A DNA stretch of 64,000 nucleotides from Variovorax sp. PMC12 (lineage in GTDB: Bacteria > Pseudomonadota > Gammaproteobacteria > Burkholderiales > Burkholderiaceae_C): assembly GCF_003019815.1 (NCBI RefSeq), contig NZ_CP027773.1, positions 3,994,501-4,058,500 on the forward strand. The letters run 5' to 3'. How positions within the stretch are numbered: position 1 is the stretch's first letter; each line of letters opens with the position of its first letter. Below, in pieces: positions 1 through 7,291 of the stretch. Position numbers and translations under genes: made by a program. The notes below the pieces were generated by a model. The model was given only the letters and a program-made list of their open reading frames with translations. It had not been told where the DNA came from and ran no database searches.

Positions 1-381
1 CGGGTTGGCCGCGCGCAGGCTTTCCTGGTCGAGGCCGTATTGCTTCAGCCCGCCGGTCTTGAAGTTCTCCACCACGATGTCGGCCTGCGCCGCCATCTGC
101 CTGAGCAGCGCCTGCCCGTCGGGCGTGGCCATGTCGACCGTGACCGAGCGCTTGTTGCGGTTGCAGGCGGTGAAGTAGCTGGCCTGGTCGGTGTCGTTGC
201 CGTCGGCGTCCTTGATGAAGGGCGGGCCCCAGGTGCGCGTGTCGTCGCCGACGCCGGGGCGCTCGATCTTGACGACGTCGGCGCCCAGGTCCGCCAGGAT
301 CTGCGTGCACCACGGGCCCGCGAGCACGCGGGACAGATCGAGGACCTTGATGCCGTCGAGTGCTGCGGGCTTGTTGCTCAT
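1..381 (-). CDS. CaiB/BaiF family CoA-transferase, C-terminus outside window
   Basis: Only the first 127 residues are present; the C-terminal part lies beyond the left edge. The N-terminus has the class III CoA-transferase (formyl-CoA transferase-like) pattern: a short leader, then LDLSRVLAGPWCTQ, DLGADVVKIERP, and a NRNKRSVTVD stretch. It begins 8 nt after the stop of the glutaryl-CoA dehydrogenase gene in the same direction, so the two are probably one operon. That pairing is common for enzymes that make glutaryl-CoA from glutarate and oxidise it, so a CoA:glutarate transferase role is inferred from context. The catalytic Asp of the family would fall beyond the visible part. Confidence 0.9.
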   Translation of the reverse strand, partial: MSNKPAALDGIKVLDLSRVLAGPWCTQILADLGADVVKIERPGVGDDTRTWGPPFIKDADGNDTDQASYFTACNRNKRSVTVDMATPDGQALLRQMAAQADIVVENFKTGGLKQYGLDQESLRAANP

Positions 382-389
382 GCGTTCGA

Positions 390-1589
390 TCAGTTCGCGA
401 ACGCCGCGATGCCGGTGATGGCGCGGCCCAGGATCAGCGCGTGGATGTCGTGCGTGCCTTCGTAGGTGTTGACCACTTCCAGGTTCACCAGGTGGCGTGC
501 CACGCCGAATTCGTCGCTGATGCCGTTGCCGCCCATCATGTCGCGCGCCATGCGGGCGATGTCCAGCGACTTGCCGCAGTTGTTGCGCTTCATGATCGAG
601 GTGATTTCGACGGCGGCAATGCCCTCGTCCTTCATGCGGCCCAGGCGCAGGCTGCCTTGCAGGCCCAGCGTGATCTCGGTCTGCATGTCGGCCAGCTTCT
701 TCTGGATGAGCTGGTTGGCGGCCAGCGGGCGGCCGAACTGCTTGCGGTCCAGCGTGTACTGGCGGGCGCGGTGCCAGCAGTCTTCGGCGGCGCCCAGGGC
801 ACCCCACGAGATGCCGTAGCGGGCGCTGTTCAGGCAGGTGAAGGGGCCCTTGAGGCCCTGCACTTCGGGGAAGGCGTTCTCTTCGGGGCAGAACACGCCG
901 TCCATCACGATCTCGCCGGTGATGCTGGCGCGCAGGCCGACCTTGCCGTGGATGGCGGGGGCGCTCAGGCCCTTCATGCCCTTCTCGAGCACGAAGCCGC
1001 GGATGGGGCCGACCGTGCCGCTTTCGCTGACTTCCTTGGCCCACACCACGAACACGTCGGCGATGGGCGAGTTGCTGATCCACATCTTCGAGCCGCTGAG
1101 CGAGTAGCCGCCCGGCACCTTCTTGGCGCGCGTGGCCATGCTGCCGGGGTCGGAGCCGTGGTCGGGCTCGGTCAGGCCGAAGCAGCCGATCCATTCGCCG
1201 GTGGCGAGCTTGGGCAGGAACTTCTGCTTCTGCGCTTCGGTGCCGAATTCGAAGATCGGCACCATCACCAGCGAGCTCTGCACGCTGGCCATCGAGCGGT
1301 AGCCCGAATCGACGCGCTCGACTTCGCGGGCGATCAGGCCGTAGGCCACGTAGTTGAGGCCGGGGCCGCCGTATTGCTCGGGGATGGTCGGGCCGAGCAG
1401 GCCGAGCGCGCCCATCTCGCGGAAGATGGCCGGGTCGGTCTCGCCGGTGCGGAAGCCTTCAGTGACGCGGGGCGCCAGGCGCTCCTGGCAGTAGGCGTTG
1501 GCCGCGTCGCGGATCATGCGTTCTTCGTCGGTCAGTTGCTGGTCGAGAAGAAGGGGGTCATCCCAGTGGAATTGCGCTTTGGCGGCCAT
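390..1589 (-). CDS. gcdH: glutaryl-CoA dehydrogenase
   Basis: Acyl-CoA dehydrogenase family flavoenzyme (399 aa) that oxidises and decarboxylates glutaryl-CoA to crotonyl-CoA in lysine, tryptophan and benzoate-type catabolism. The chosen ATG (MAAKAQFHWDDP) follows a GGAGA ribosome-binding site at good spacing; an ATG 11 codons upstream lacks one. Features seen: the FAD/substrate segment FGLTEPDHGSDPGSM, the RYGISWGALGAAEDC helix typical of GcdH, and the C-terminal NTYEGTHDIHALILGRAITG segment with the catalytic-base Glu in YEGTHD. Transcribed with the downstream CoA-transferase and divergent from a LysR gene. Full length compared with known GcdH. Confidence 0.96.
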   Translation of the reverse strand: MAAKAQFHWDDPLLLDQQLTDEERMIRDAANAYCQERLAPRVTEGFRTGETDPAIFREMGALGLLGPTIPEQYGGPGLNYVAYGLIAREVERVDSGYRSMASVQSSLVMVPIFEFGTEAQKQKFLPKLATGEWIGCFGLTEPDHGSDPGSMATRAKKVPGGYSLSGSKMWISNSPIADVFVVWAKEVSESGTVGPIRGFVLEKGMKGLSAPAIHGKVGLRASITGEIVMDGVFCPEENAFPEVQGLKGPFTCLNSARYGISWGALGAAEDCWHRARQYTLDRKQFGRPLAANQLIQKKLADMQTEITLGLQGSLRLGRMKDEGIAAVEITSIMKRNNCGKSLDIARMARDMMGGNGISDEFGVARHLVNLEVVNTYEGTHDIHALILGRAITGIAAFAN

Positions 1590-1701
1590 GTGGCTGTCTC
1601 CGGAGAAGGGGGAAGAAAACAAAAAGAGGGGGATCGGTCGATCCTAGCCACGCGCAAGCCATGACGCAAACGAGGATTCCTCACCCAGATATGCGTTTGT
1701 A

Positions 1702-1721
1702 GAATGTCTTGCAAGATGTTC
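1702..1721. promoter_or_regulatory. 20-bp palindrome between gcdH and the LysR gene, putative operator
   Basis: The divergent gap between gcdH and the LysR gene holds an imperfect 20-bp palindrome, GAATGTCTTGCAAGATGTTC, with a perfect 10-bp core TCTTGCAAGA and 16 of 20 positions symmetric. LysR-type regulators commonly bind such interrupted dyads in the gap between themselves and their target, so this is a candidate operator. Its centre is 68 bp from the LysR start and about 120 bp from the gcdH start. Binding is inferred. Confidence 0.5.
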
Positions 1722-1779
1722 GGGCAGCGTCTTCATTGGCGAGCGCTGCGTTCCATTCATACTTTCCAGGCATACATGC

Positions 1780-2682
1780 ATGCGCCGCAAGATCCCGCCC
1801 CTGCAGACCCTGGTGTGCTTCGACGCCGCCGCGCGCCACGAGAGCTACACGCGCGCCGCGCAGGAGCTGGCCCTCACGCAGAGCGCGGTGTCGCGCCAGA
1901 TCGGCACGCTCGAAGCCTTCCTGGGCGTGGCGCTGTTCCGCCGCACACGGCACGGCGTGGCGCTCACCGCCAGCGGCGCGGCCTATGCGCGGCAGACGGC
2001 CAAGCGCCTCGAGGCCATGGAGCGCGACACGCTCGACGCGATGGCCCACCAGGGCGAAGGCGGCTCGCTCTCGCTGGCGGCCGTGCCCACCTTCGCCACC
2101 CGCTGGCTCATGCCGCGCCTGAAAGGTTTCGCGGCGCTGCAGCCCGACGTGGTGGTGCACATCGAGACACGCACCCGTCCCTTCCTGTTCGCGGATGCCG
2201 AGTTCGACGCCGCGCTCTACGCTGGCACGCCCGCGCAGGTCGAGAACTGGGCCGGCACGCATGCGCTGCTGCTGATGCACGAAGACGTGGTGCCGGTGTG
2301 CAGCCCCGCCCTGCTGCCGCGCGGCAAGGCCGTGACGCCGGCTGCCATCGCGAAGATGCCGCTGCTGCAGCAGAGCACCCGGCCCGACGGCTGGCGCCAG
2401 TGGTTCGACGCGCAGCAGATCGACGCACCCAACGCGCGCGGCGGACCGCGCTACGAGCTGTTCTCCATCCTCGCGGCCGCAGCGTCCCATGGCCTCGGCG
2501 TGGCGCTGATGCCGACGATGCTGGTGGCCGACGAACTGGCGCGCGGCGAGCTTGTCGTCGCATGCGCGCGGCCCCTGTCGGGCGAGCGCAACTACTACCT
2601 CGTCACGCCCGAGCGCGCCGACCAGCGGCCGCTCTTGAAGTTCTTCAGCGACTGGCTGCTCGGGCAGGCGCGGCAAGGGTGA
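1780..2682 (+). CDS. LysR-family regulator, GcvA-like, divergent from gcdH
   Basis: 300-aa LysR-type regulator. The N-terminal winged helix-turn-helix is clear (SYTRAAQELALTQSAVSRQI, about residues 22-41, followed by the GVALFRRT wing), then a periplasmic-binding-like effector domain with the ATRWLMPRL motif typical of the GcvA/DsdC branch. Start is the second of two close ATGs, giving MRRKIPPLQTL; the other ATG is in another frame. It faces gcdH across a 190-bp gap with a palindrome, so control of glutaryl-CoA breakdown (a GcdR-like role) is likely. The effector is not evident from sequence. Confidence 0.9.
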   Translation: MRRKIPPLQTLVCFDAAARHESYTRAAQELALTQSAVSRQIGTLEAFLGVALFRRTRHGVALTASGAAYARQTAKRLEAMERDTLDAMAHQGEGGSLSLAAVPTFATRWLMPRLKGFAALQPDVVVHIETRTRPFLFADAEFDAALYAGTPAQVENWAGTHALLLMHEDVVPVCSPALLPRGKAVTPAAIAKMPLLQQSTRPDGWRQWFDAQQIDAPNARGGPRYELFSILAAAASHGLGVALMPTMLVADELARGELVVACARPLSGERNYYLVTPERADQRPLLKFFSDWLLGQARQG

Positions 2683-2733
2683 GCGGCGGCGCGCCGGGCA
2701 GGTCGACGAGCGCTTGCGGCATCACGGCGGTGC

Positions 2734-3546
2734 TCATGGGGTGTTCCCGCCCAGCACTTGTTCCGGTGCAATCTTCTTCGGCGGCGAAATGCGCCGCGGC
2801 CTGAACGGCCCCGCGACCTTCTCCAGCCACGGATCGCACACGGCACGGAGTTGAGGATCGATCTTGAACTGCGGATCGCGCGCGTCGAACAGAACCGACT
2901 TCTTCGCCTGCGCCCGCACCAGCGCGAAGGCGTCTTTCTCGGAGCGGCTGTTGTCGAACATGAGCGTCATGTTCGCGATCTGCGCCGCATGCCCGACCGC
3001 CGCCTGCGTGCGGGGAAAGCGCTCGATGAGCTTCCTGCGGTCCACGTCGTGGCCGCCCTGCTGCTTGCGGGTGCTCACGCGAAAGACGGACATGTCGACC
3101 GACACCAGGCCGACGAAGAGCAGCACGACGAAATAGCCCGCCTGCTGCATCGCGCGGATGTCGTCCGCCTTGGATTCGTGGCCGCCGCCGGGCAGCGGCT
3201 TCCAGTGCGAGAAAACCGTCTCGAACGCGAAGGGCATGCGCTGGTCCATCACCAGGCTCTTGAAGGCGCGCACGCCTTCCTGCGACAGGATCTGCCACTT
3301 CAGGTCGTCGTCGCGCAGCTGCTGGGCCCAGGGCGGGATATGCCCGGTACGGGGGTCGGCGTCCGGCAGGATCGACATCATCATGCGATCGGCGTTGATG
3401 AGCGGCATGCGCAGCGACGCAGCCAGGCGCGAGTACCACAGCGTGGACTTGCCGGAGCCGTTGTGGCCGGCAAGAACGAAGGCCACCGGGCGCGGCCCCT
3501 GCGTCTGCTCGAGCAGCTTCTCGAGACCGGGTGGGCGGCGGCTCAC
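2734..3546 (-). CDS. zeta toxin-like P-loop kinase (COG4185 type)
   Basis: 270-aa P-loop protein. Walker A is GHNGSGKST at residues 27-35; NADR at 51-54 and FAFETVFS at 107-113 match the substrate-binding Asp and Glu regions of zeta-type kinases, and FRVSTRKQQGGHDVDR (155-170) is the R-V...GGH-x-V lid motif of this family. Zeta toxins phosphorylate UDP-N-acetylglucosamine; many chromosomal relatives have unproven targets. The frame stays open far upstream, but homology begins near a GTG whose first bases overlap the preceding stop (GTGA), so that GTG is taken as the start. Translationally coupled to the upstream 116-aa gene, as in toxin-antitoxin pairs. The last ~25 residues are basic and proline-rich. 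Confidence 0.85.
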   Translation of the reverse strand: MSRRPPGLEKLLEQTQGPRPVAFVLAGHNGSGKSTLWYSRLAASLRMPLINADRMMMSILPDADPRTGHIPPWAQQLRDDDLKWQILSQEGVRAFKSLVMDQRMPFAFETVFSHWKPLPGGGHESKADDIRAMQQAGYFVVLLFVGLVSVDMSVFRVSTRKQQGGHDVDRRKLIERFPRTQAAVGHAAQIANMTLMFDNSRSEKDAFALVRAQAKKSVLFDARDPQFKIDPQLRAVCDPWLEKVAGPFRPRRISPPKKIAPEQVLGGNTP

Positions 3547-3893
3547 GCCTTGCTCGCGCGGAACCTGCCGTCGACCAGCCGGCCGATCACCTGGGTACCG
3601 TCGGCGGACTCGCGGATGACCTTGGTCGGGTCCTGCGGGTAGGCGTAGTAGGCGAATATCCTGGCTGCGTTGGGTCCGCGAAAGACCACCGCCCTGTCGA
3701 TGCCGGGCTTGTTGAGCGCACGGGCCGCCTTCTTCAGCAGCACCGTGGTGTTGTCCTCGGGGCGCACTGCCGGCCGCGCCGCCTTGCCGACCTTCACCAG
3801 CGCCATGCCGCGCCCCAGCGTCGCAACCGAGCGGCCCTGCACCAGTTGCCCCGTGGCGCTCGCACGCGCGGTCGTCGTCTTTTCTCTTGCCAT
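3543..3893 (-). CDS. small basic protein upstream of the zeta-like kinase, candidate antitoxin
   Basis: 116-aa protein starting MAREKTTTARAS. It has a basic, Ser/Thr/Ala-rich N-terminus (residues 1-45), then a compact domain with NTTVLLKKAARALNKPGIDRAVVFRG and IFAYYAYPQDPTKVIRE. I do not recognise the family. Its stop overlaps the GTG start of the zeta-like kinase by 4 bp (GTGA), the arrangement of a coupled antitoxin-toxin operon, and it comes first as antitoxins usually do. It does not resemble the epsilon antitoxin visibly. Antitoxin function is an inference from position; a chaperone or RNA-binding role is also possible. Confidence 0.8.
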   Translation of the reverse strand: MAREKTTTARASATGQLVQGRSVATLGRGMALVKVGKAARPAVRPEDNTTVLLKKAARALNKPGIDRAVVFRGPNAARIFAYYAYPQDPTKVIRESADGTQVIGRLVDGRFRASKA

Positions 3894-3991
3894 GGCCGGA
3901 TGATCGCTCAAAAACGGCGGCACGGCGCATGCCGCGGACCCGTGTCCGGAAACGGCGAGCGCAGGCAGTGCCGAAGCCGGAAACTCCGCGC

Positions 3992-4702
3992 ATGACAAGC
4001 CCCGCCTCTCTCGTCGCAGCGCTCGACTGGCCCCGCATCGAAACCGAGCTCGCCAACCGCGGCTGCGCAACCACCGGCGTGCTGTTCACGTCGCAGGAGT
4101 GCGCCGCGCTCACGGCGATGTACGACCGGCCCGCCCACTTCCGCAGCCGCGTCGTCATGCAGCGCCACGGCTTCGGCCAGGGCGAGTACCAGTACTTCGC
4201 GAACCCGCTGCCGCCCAAGCTGGCCGCTTGGCGCGGCGCGCTGTACGAACGCCTCGCGCCGCTGGCCAACGCCTGGGCCGCCGCGATGGGCCAGCCCGCC
4301 GACTACCCGCCGGACCACGCCGCCTATCTCGCGCGCTGCCACGCAGCCGGCCAGTCGCGCCCCACTCCGCTGCTGCTGCGCTACCAGGAAGGCGACTACA
4401 ACTGCCTGCACCAGGACCTCTACGGCGACCTGCAGTTTCCGCTGCAGCTCACGGTGCTGCTGAGCCGGCCGGGCGAAGACTTCACCGGCGGCGAGTTCGT
4501 GCTGACCGAGCAGCGCCCGCGCATGCAGTCGCGCGCCGAAGTCGTCTCGCTCGCGCTGGGCGAGGCGGTGATCTTCGCGGTCAACCAGCGGCCCGTGGTG
4601 GGCACGCGCGGCAGCTACCGCGTGACCATGCGCCACGGCGTGAGCCGCCTGCGCTCGGGCCGCAGGCACACGCTGGGCATCATCTTCCACGACGCGCGCT
4701 GA
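3992..4702 (+). CDS. 2-oxoglutarate/Fe(II)-dependent oxygenase family protein
   Basis: 236-aa prolyl-4-hydroxylase-like dioxygenase. The iron triad is visible: H140 and D142 in the LHQDLYGDL motif, and H215 in VTMRHGVS; R224/R225 in the following GRRHTLGIIFHDA strand is placed to bind 2-oxoglutarate. The GEDFTGGEFVLTEQRPR segment is typical of the bacterial 2OG-FeII_Oxy family. Start MTSPASL was chosen because upstream codons are basic and non-conserved in appearance. Divergent from the zeta-like operon with a 98-bp gap. The substrate cannot be deduced; bacterial members act on proteins, nucleic acids or small molecules. Confidence 0.85.
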   Translation: MTSPASLVAALDWPRIETELANRGCATTGVLFTSQECAALTAMYDRPAHFRSRVVMQRHGFGQGEYQYFANPLPPKLAAWRGALYERLAPLANAWAAAMGQPADYPPDHAAYLARCHAAGQSRPTPLLLRYQEGDYNCLHQDLYGDLQFPLQLTVLLSRPGEDFTGGEFVLTEQRPRMQSRAEVVSLALGEAVIFAVNQRPVVGTRGSYRVTMRHGVSRLRSGRRHTLGIIFHDAR

Positions 4703-4893
4703 ACGAGGGCTTTCCCGCACGGTCGTTCTACTTGTAGGGCGCGGCCGCATTCCCAGCCAAGACCGGCGAAAATCGCCACCGCATCAGGCACCCGCCAGGA
4801 TCTCCGACACCAACGATCGGGGCCGCGGACTCGCCGGATGCCGATCCGCGCCTTCGTGGCGCGGGTGTGTTCGAGTGGTCGTCAGGGAGCTGT

Positions 4894-6828
4894 ATGAACA
4901 AGAACTCGTCCGGGAATCCGGGTGTGGCGGGAAAGCCGCCTTTCGAATCCGCCGCCGCGGCACCGCCATCGAAGCGCTCGCGGCGCTTCAGGGTGGACGT
5001 GGGCACCATCGTCAGCGCGGTGGCGCTCACGCAGTCGCTGCTGCTGGTGTCGCTGGGCTATTGGGGGTCGCAGCGGCTGGTCTCGCGCATCGGCACTTCC
5101 GCGCACAAGGCCAACCACGACCGCACCGAGGACAAGGTGCTGGCCTTCCTGCAGAAGGCCGAGTCGGTGATCGACGCGGCGGGCAGCGCCCCCAGCCTGC
5201 GGCCCGCGGGCGAGCAGTCCGAGAGAACTTCGGAGCTGCTGTGGACGCTGCTGGCGCAATCGCCCGAGCTCGACAGCATCTACGTGGCCAACGAAGCCGG
5301 CCAGATGCTGATGGCGCTGCGCTACCCCACGCCCGCCATGCGCCACATAGAGCGCGGCCCGCAGTTCACCACCGAGACCTGGCACTACAAGCCGCCGCCC
5401 TCGGCCGAAGCCGACGTGCAGGACCGCTACGCCACGCGGCGCGTCGAGACCCTGCACAGCCGCTACGACCCGACGCAGCGCAGCTGGTATGTGCAGGCCC
5501 GCAAGGCACAGGGGCCGGTATGGACGCAGCCCTATGTGTTTGCCGCCGCGCAGGAACTGGGCGTGACCTACGCACTGCCAGGCAAGCGGCGCTACGCCGA
5601 GGGCGGCACGCAGGCGCTGGTGGTGGCGGGCGACGTGTCGCTGGGGCGCCTGTCGGGGTTCGTGCAGCAATTCAGCAGCAGCATCGGCCACGGCGAAAGC
5701 GCCCTCCTGAGCGCCGACTTCCGCGTGCTGGCGCGCAGCGATCATCCGGGCGTGCTCCACAAGCTGGAGCTCCCGTCGGGCGTGCTCGGCGCGCTGCATG
5801 CCCACATGCTGGCCGACGGCACCGCGGGCAGCCGCCACGACACCGAGTTTTCGTTCACGCACGAAGGGCGCAACTATCTGGTGCAGACCTCGTCCATTCC
5901 CAGCACGGGCTGGCAGCTGGTGAGCTGGGTGCCCGAAGACGTCCTGCTGGGCGACCTGCGGCATGCCGTGCTGCTGAGCCTGCTGCTCGCGCTGGCCTTC
6001 CTGGCGGTGGCGCTGTTCATGTCGCTCAAGCTGTCGAAGCTGGTGACATCGCCGGTGGAGAACCTCTCGCACATCGCGCGGCGCATCGGCCTGCTGGAGC
6101 TGGACAACCTGCCGCGCAAGCCCAGCCGCGTGCTCGAGATCCAGCACCTGGACCAGGCGCTGGACGATTCCGCGCGCAGCCTCAAGGCCTTCAGCAAGTT
6201 CGTGCCGGTGGATGTCATCAACCAGCTGGTCGCCGACGGCCATGCACTCGCGCCCAACGGCTCGCCGCGCCGGGTGACGGTGATGTTCAGCGACGTGGAG
6301 GGTTTCACCTCGATCTCGGAGTCGCTCGACACCGACGTGCTGGTGGGCATGCTGACCGAGTACTTCAACCTCGCGACGGCGGTGTTCGCGCGGCACGGCG
6401 GCATGGTCGACAAGTTCATCGGCGACGGCATCATGGTGCTGTGGGGCGCGCCCGCCGACCTGCCCGACGCCGAGTACAGGGCCTGCATGGCGGCCCTCGA
6501 GCTGCACGTGGAAATGGACGAACTCAACCGCCGGTGGGTTGAACAGGGCCTGCCCGAGTTCCGCACGCGCGTGGGCATTCACACGGGCATGGTGATCGCG
6601 GGAGTGCTGGGCTCGAACGACCGGCTGTCGTACACCGCGTTCGGCGACGTGATCAACGTGGCGAGCCGCATCGAGGGCATCAACAAGCAGCTGGGCACGC
6701 AGGTGCTGATGTCGGAGGTGACGTTCGCGGGCCTGCAGGGCCGGCTGCACACGCGCCGCATCGAGGAGCTCGTGGAGCTGCGCGGCCGGCAGACGCGCAT
6801 GGTGCTCTACGAGCTGATGACTTCGTAG
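4894..6828 (+). CDS. membrane-bound class III adenylate/guanylate cyclase with extracytoplasmic sensor
   Basis: 644-aa protein. Transmembrane helix at about 37-58, an extracytoplasmic sensor region of about 290 residues (Cache-like spacing), a second transmembrane helix at about 357-378, a HAMP-like linker, and a C-terminal class III nucleotide cyclase domain (about 455-640). Metal-binding aspartates are present in FSDVEGFTS (D near 466) and DKFIGDG (D near 511), and the transition-state Asn/Arg are in VINVASRIEG. The Lys in DKFIGD and Thr in LSYTAFGD fit adenylate cyclase, so cAMP is the probable product. Start ATG follows GGGAG; an in-frame ATG nine codons earlier lacks a ribosome-binding site. 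It probably turns an external ligand into a cAMP signal. Confidence 0.88.
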   Translation: MNKNSSGNPGVAGKPPFESAAAAPPSKRSRRFRVDVGTIVSAVALTQSLLLVSLGYWGSQRLVSRIGTSAHKANHDRTEDKVLAFLQKAESVIDAAGSAPSLRPAGEQSERTSELLWTLLAQSPELDSIYVANEAGQMLMALRYPTPAMRHIERGPQFTTETWHYKPPPSAEADVQDRYATRRVETLHSRYDPTQRSWYVQARKAQGPVWTQPYVFAAAQELGVTYALPGKRRYAEGGTQALVVAGDVSLGRLSGFVQQFSSSIGHGESALLSADFRVLARSDHPGVLHKLELPSGVLGALHAHMLADGTAGSRHDTEFSFTHEGRNYLVQTSSIPSTGWQLVSWVPEDVLLGDLRHAVLLSLLLALAFLAVALFMSLKLSKLVTSPVENLSHIARRIGLLELDNLPRKPSRVLEIQHLDQALDDSARSLKAFSKFVPVDVINQLVADGHALAPNGSPRRVTVMFSDVEGFTSISESLDTDVLVGMLTEYFNLATAVFARHGGMVDKFIGDGIMVLWGAPADLPDAEYRACMAALELHVEMDELNRRWVEQGLPEFRTRVGIHTGMVIAGVLGSNDRLSYTAFGDVINVASRIEGINKQLGTQVLMSEVTFAGLQGRLHTRRIEELVELRGRQTRMVLYELMTS

Positions 6829-6837
6829 CGGCCCGCT

Positions 6838-7284
6838 CTAGCGCGGCGCCTGGGTGACGCGCACCAGCACCAGGTTGGCGCTGGTGCCGTTGCCCTGCGT
6901 GAGCACCGAATACTGCGTGTCGTTGATGAACAGCAGCTGGTCGCCGCGCGAGATGCGCGCCGACACGGCATAGCGCATGCGCGGATCGATGCGGGCCGCG
7001 TCCACCTTCAGCTCGTAGGCGAACGGCGGCTGCCTGCCGTCGGCCTTGAAGCGCTGCTCGGCCAGCACGGTAGAGGGCGCGTCCATGCGCGACACGTCGA
7101 GCAGCTGCACCACGATCTCGGCCGCTGGGTCGAGCGCGATGCGCTCGCGATAGGCGACGGTGCCGGTCACGCGCAACTGCGAGGCTCCAGCAGCCGCGCC
7201 GGACGACGAGGGCGCCGCGCAGGCACCCAGCAAAGAAGCGCCTGCCACGGCGGAAAACATGAGGAGGCCGGTACGTCTTTTCAT
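6838..7284 (-). CDS. YbaY-family putative lipoprotein
   Basis: 148-aa exported protein. Signal peptide MKRRTGLLMFSAVAGASLLGAC ends in a lipobox (LLGAC), so Cys22 should be lipid-modified. The rest is a beta-rich domain with TGTVAYRERIALDPAAEIVVQLLDVSR and RYAVSARISRGDQLLFINDTQY, characteristic of the YbaY/YscW-type family. The start is the ATG after the upstream in-frame region, giving a proper signal peptide. It begins 7 nt after the acetoacetate-CoA ligase stop and is probably its co-transcribed neighbour. Family members are outer-membrane-anchored with poorly defined roles. Confidence 0.85.
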   Translation of the reverse strand: MKRRTGLLMFSAVAGASLLGACAAPSSSGAAAGASQLRVTGTVAYRERIALDPAAEIVVQLLDVSRMDAPSTVLAEQRFKADGRQPPFAYELKVDAARIDPRMRYAVSARISRGDQLLFINDTQYSVLTQGNGTSANLVLVRVTQAPR

Positions 7285-7291
7285 CCGCCCA

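Noticed and set aside
360..1664. Long plus-strand frame opposite gcdH
   Set aside because: It is a shadow of a strong gcdH gene; composition is His/Ala/Arg-rich, typical of antisense frames in GC-rich DNA.
2734..4269. Long open frame that could extend the zeta-like kinase to 511 aa
   Set aside because: Sequence upstream of the GTG at 3546 overlaps the small partner gene in another frame and has no family resemblance. The GTGA overlap gives a natural start.
4882..6750. Long minus-strand frame opposite the nucleotide cyclase gene
   Set aside because: The plus strand carries a clear multi-domain cyclase, and this frame has antisense composition without motifs.
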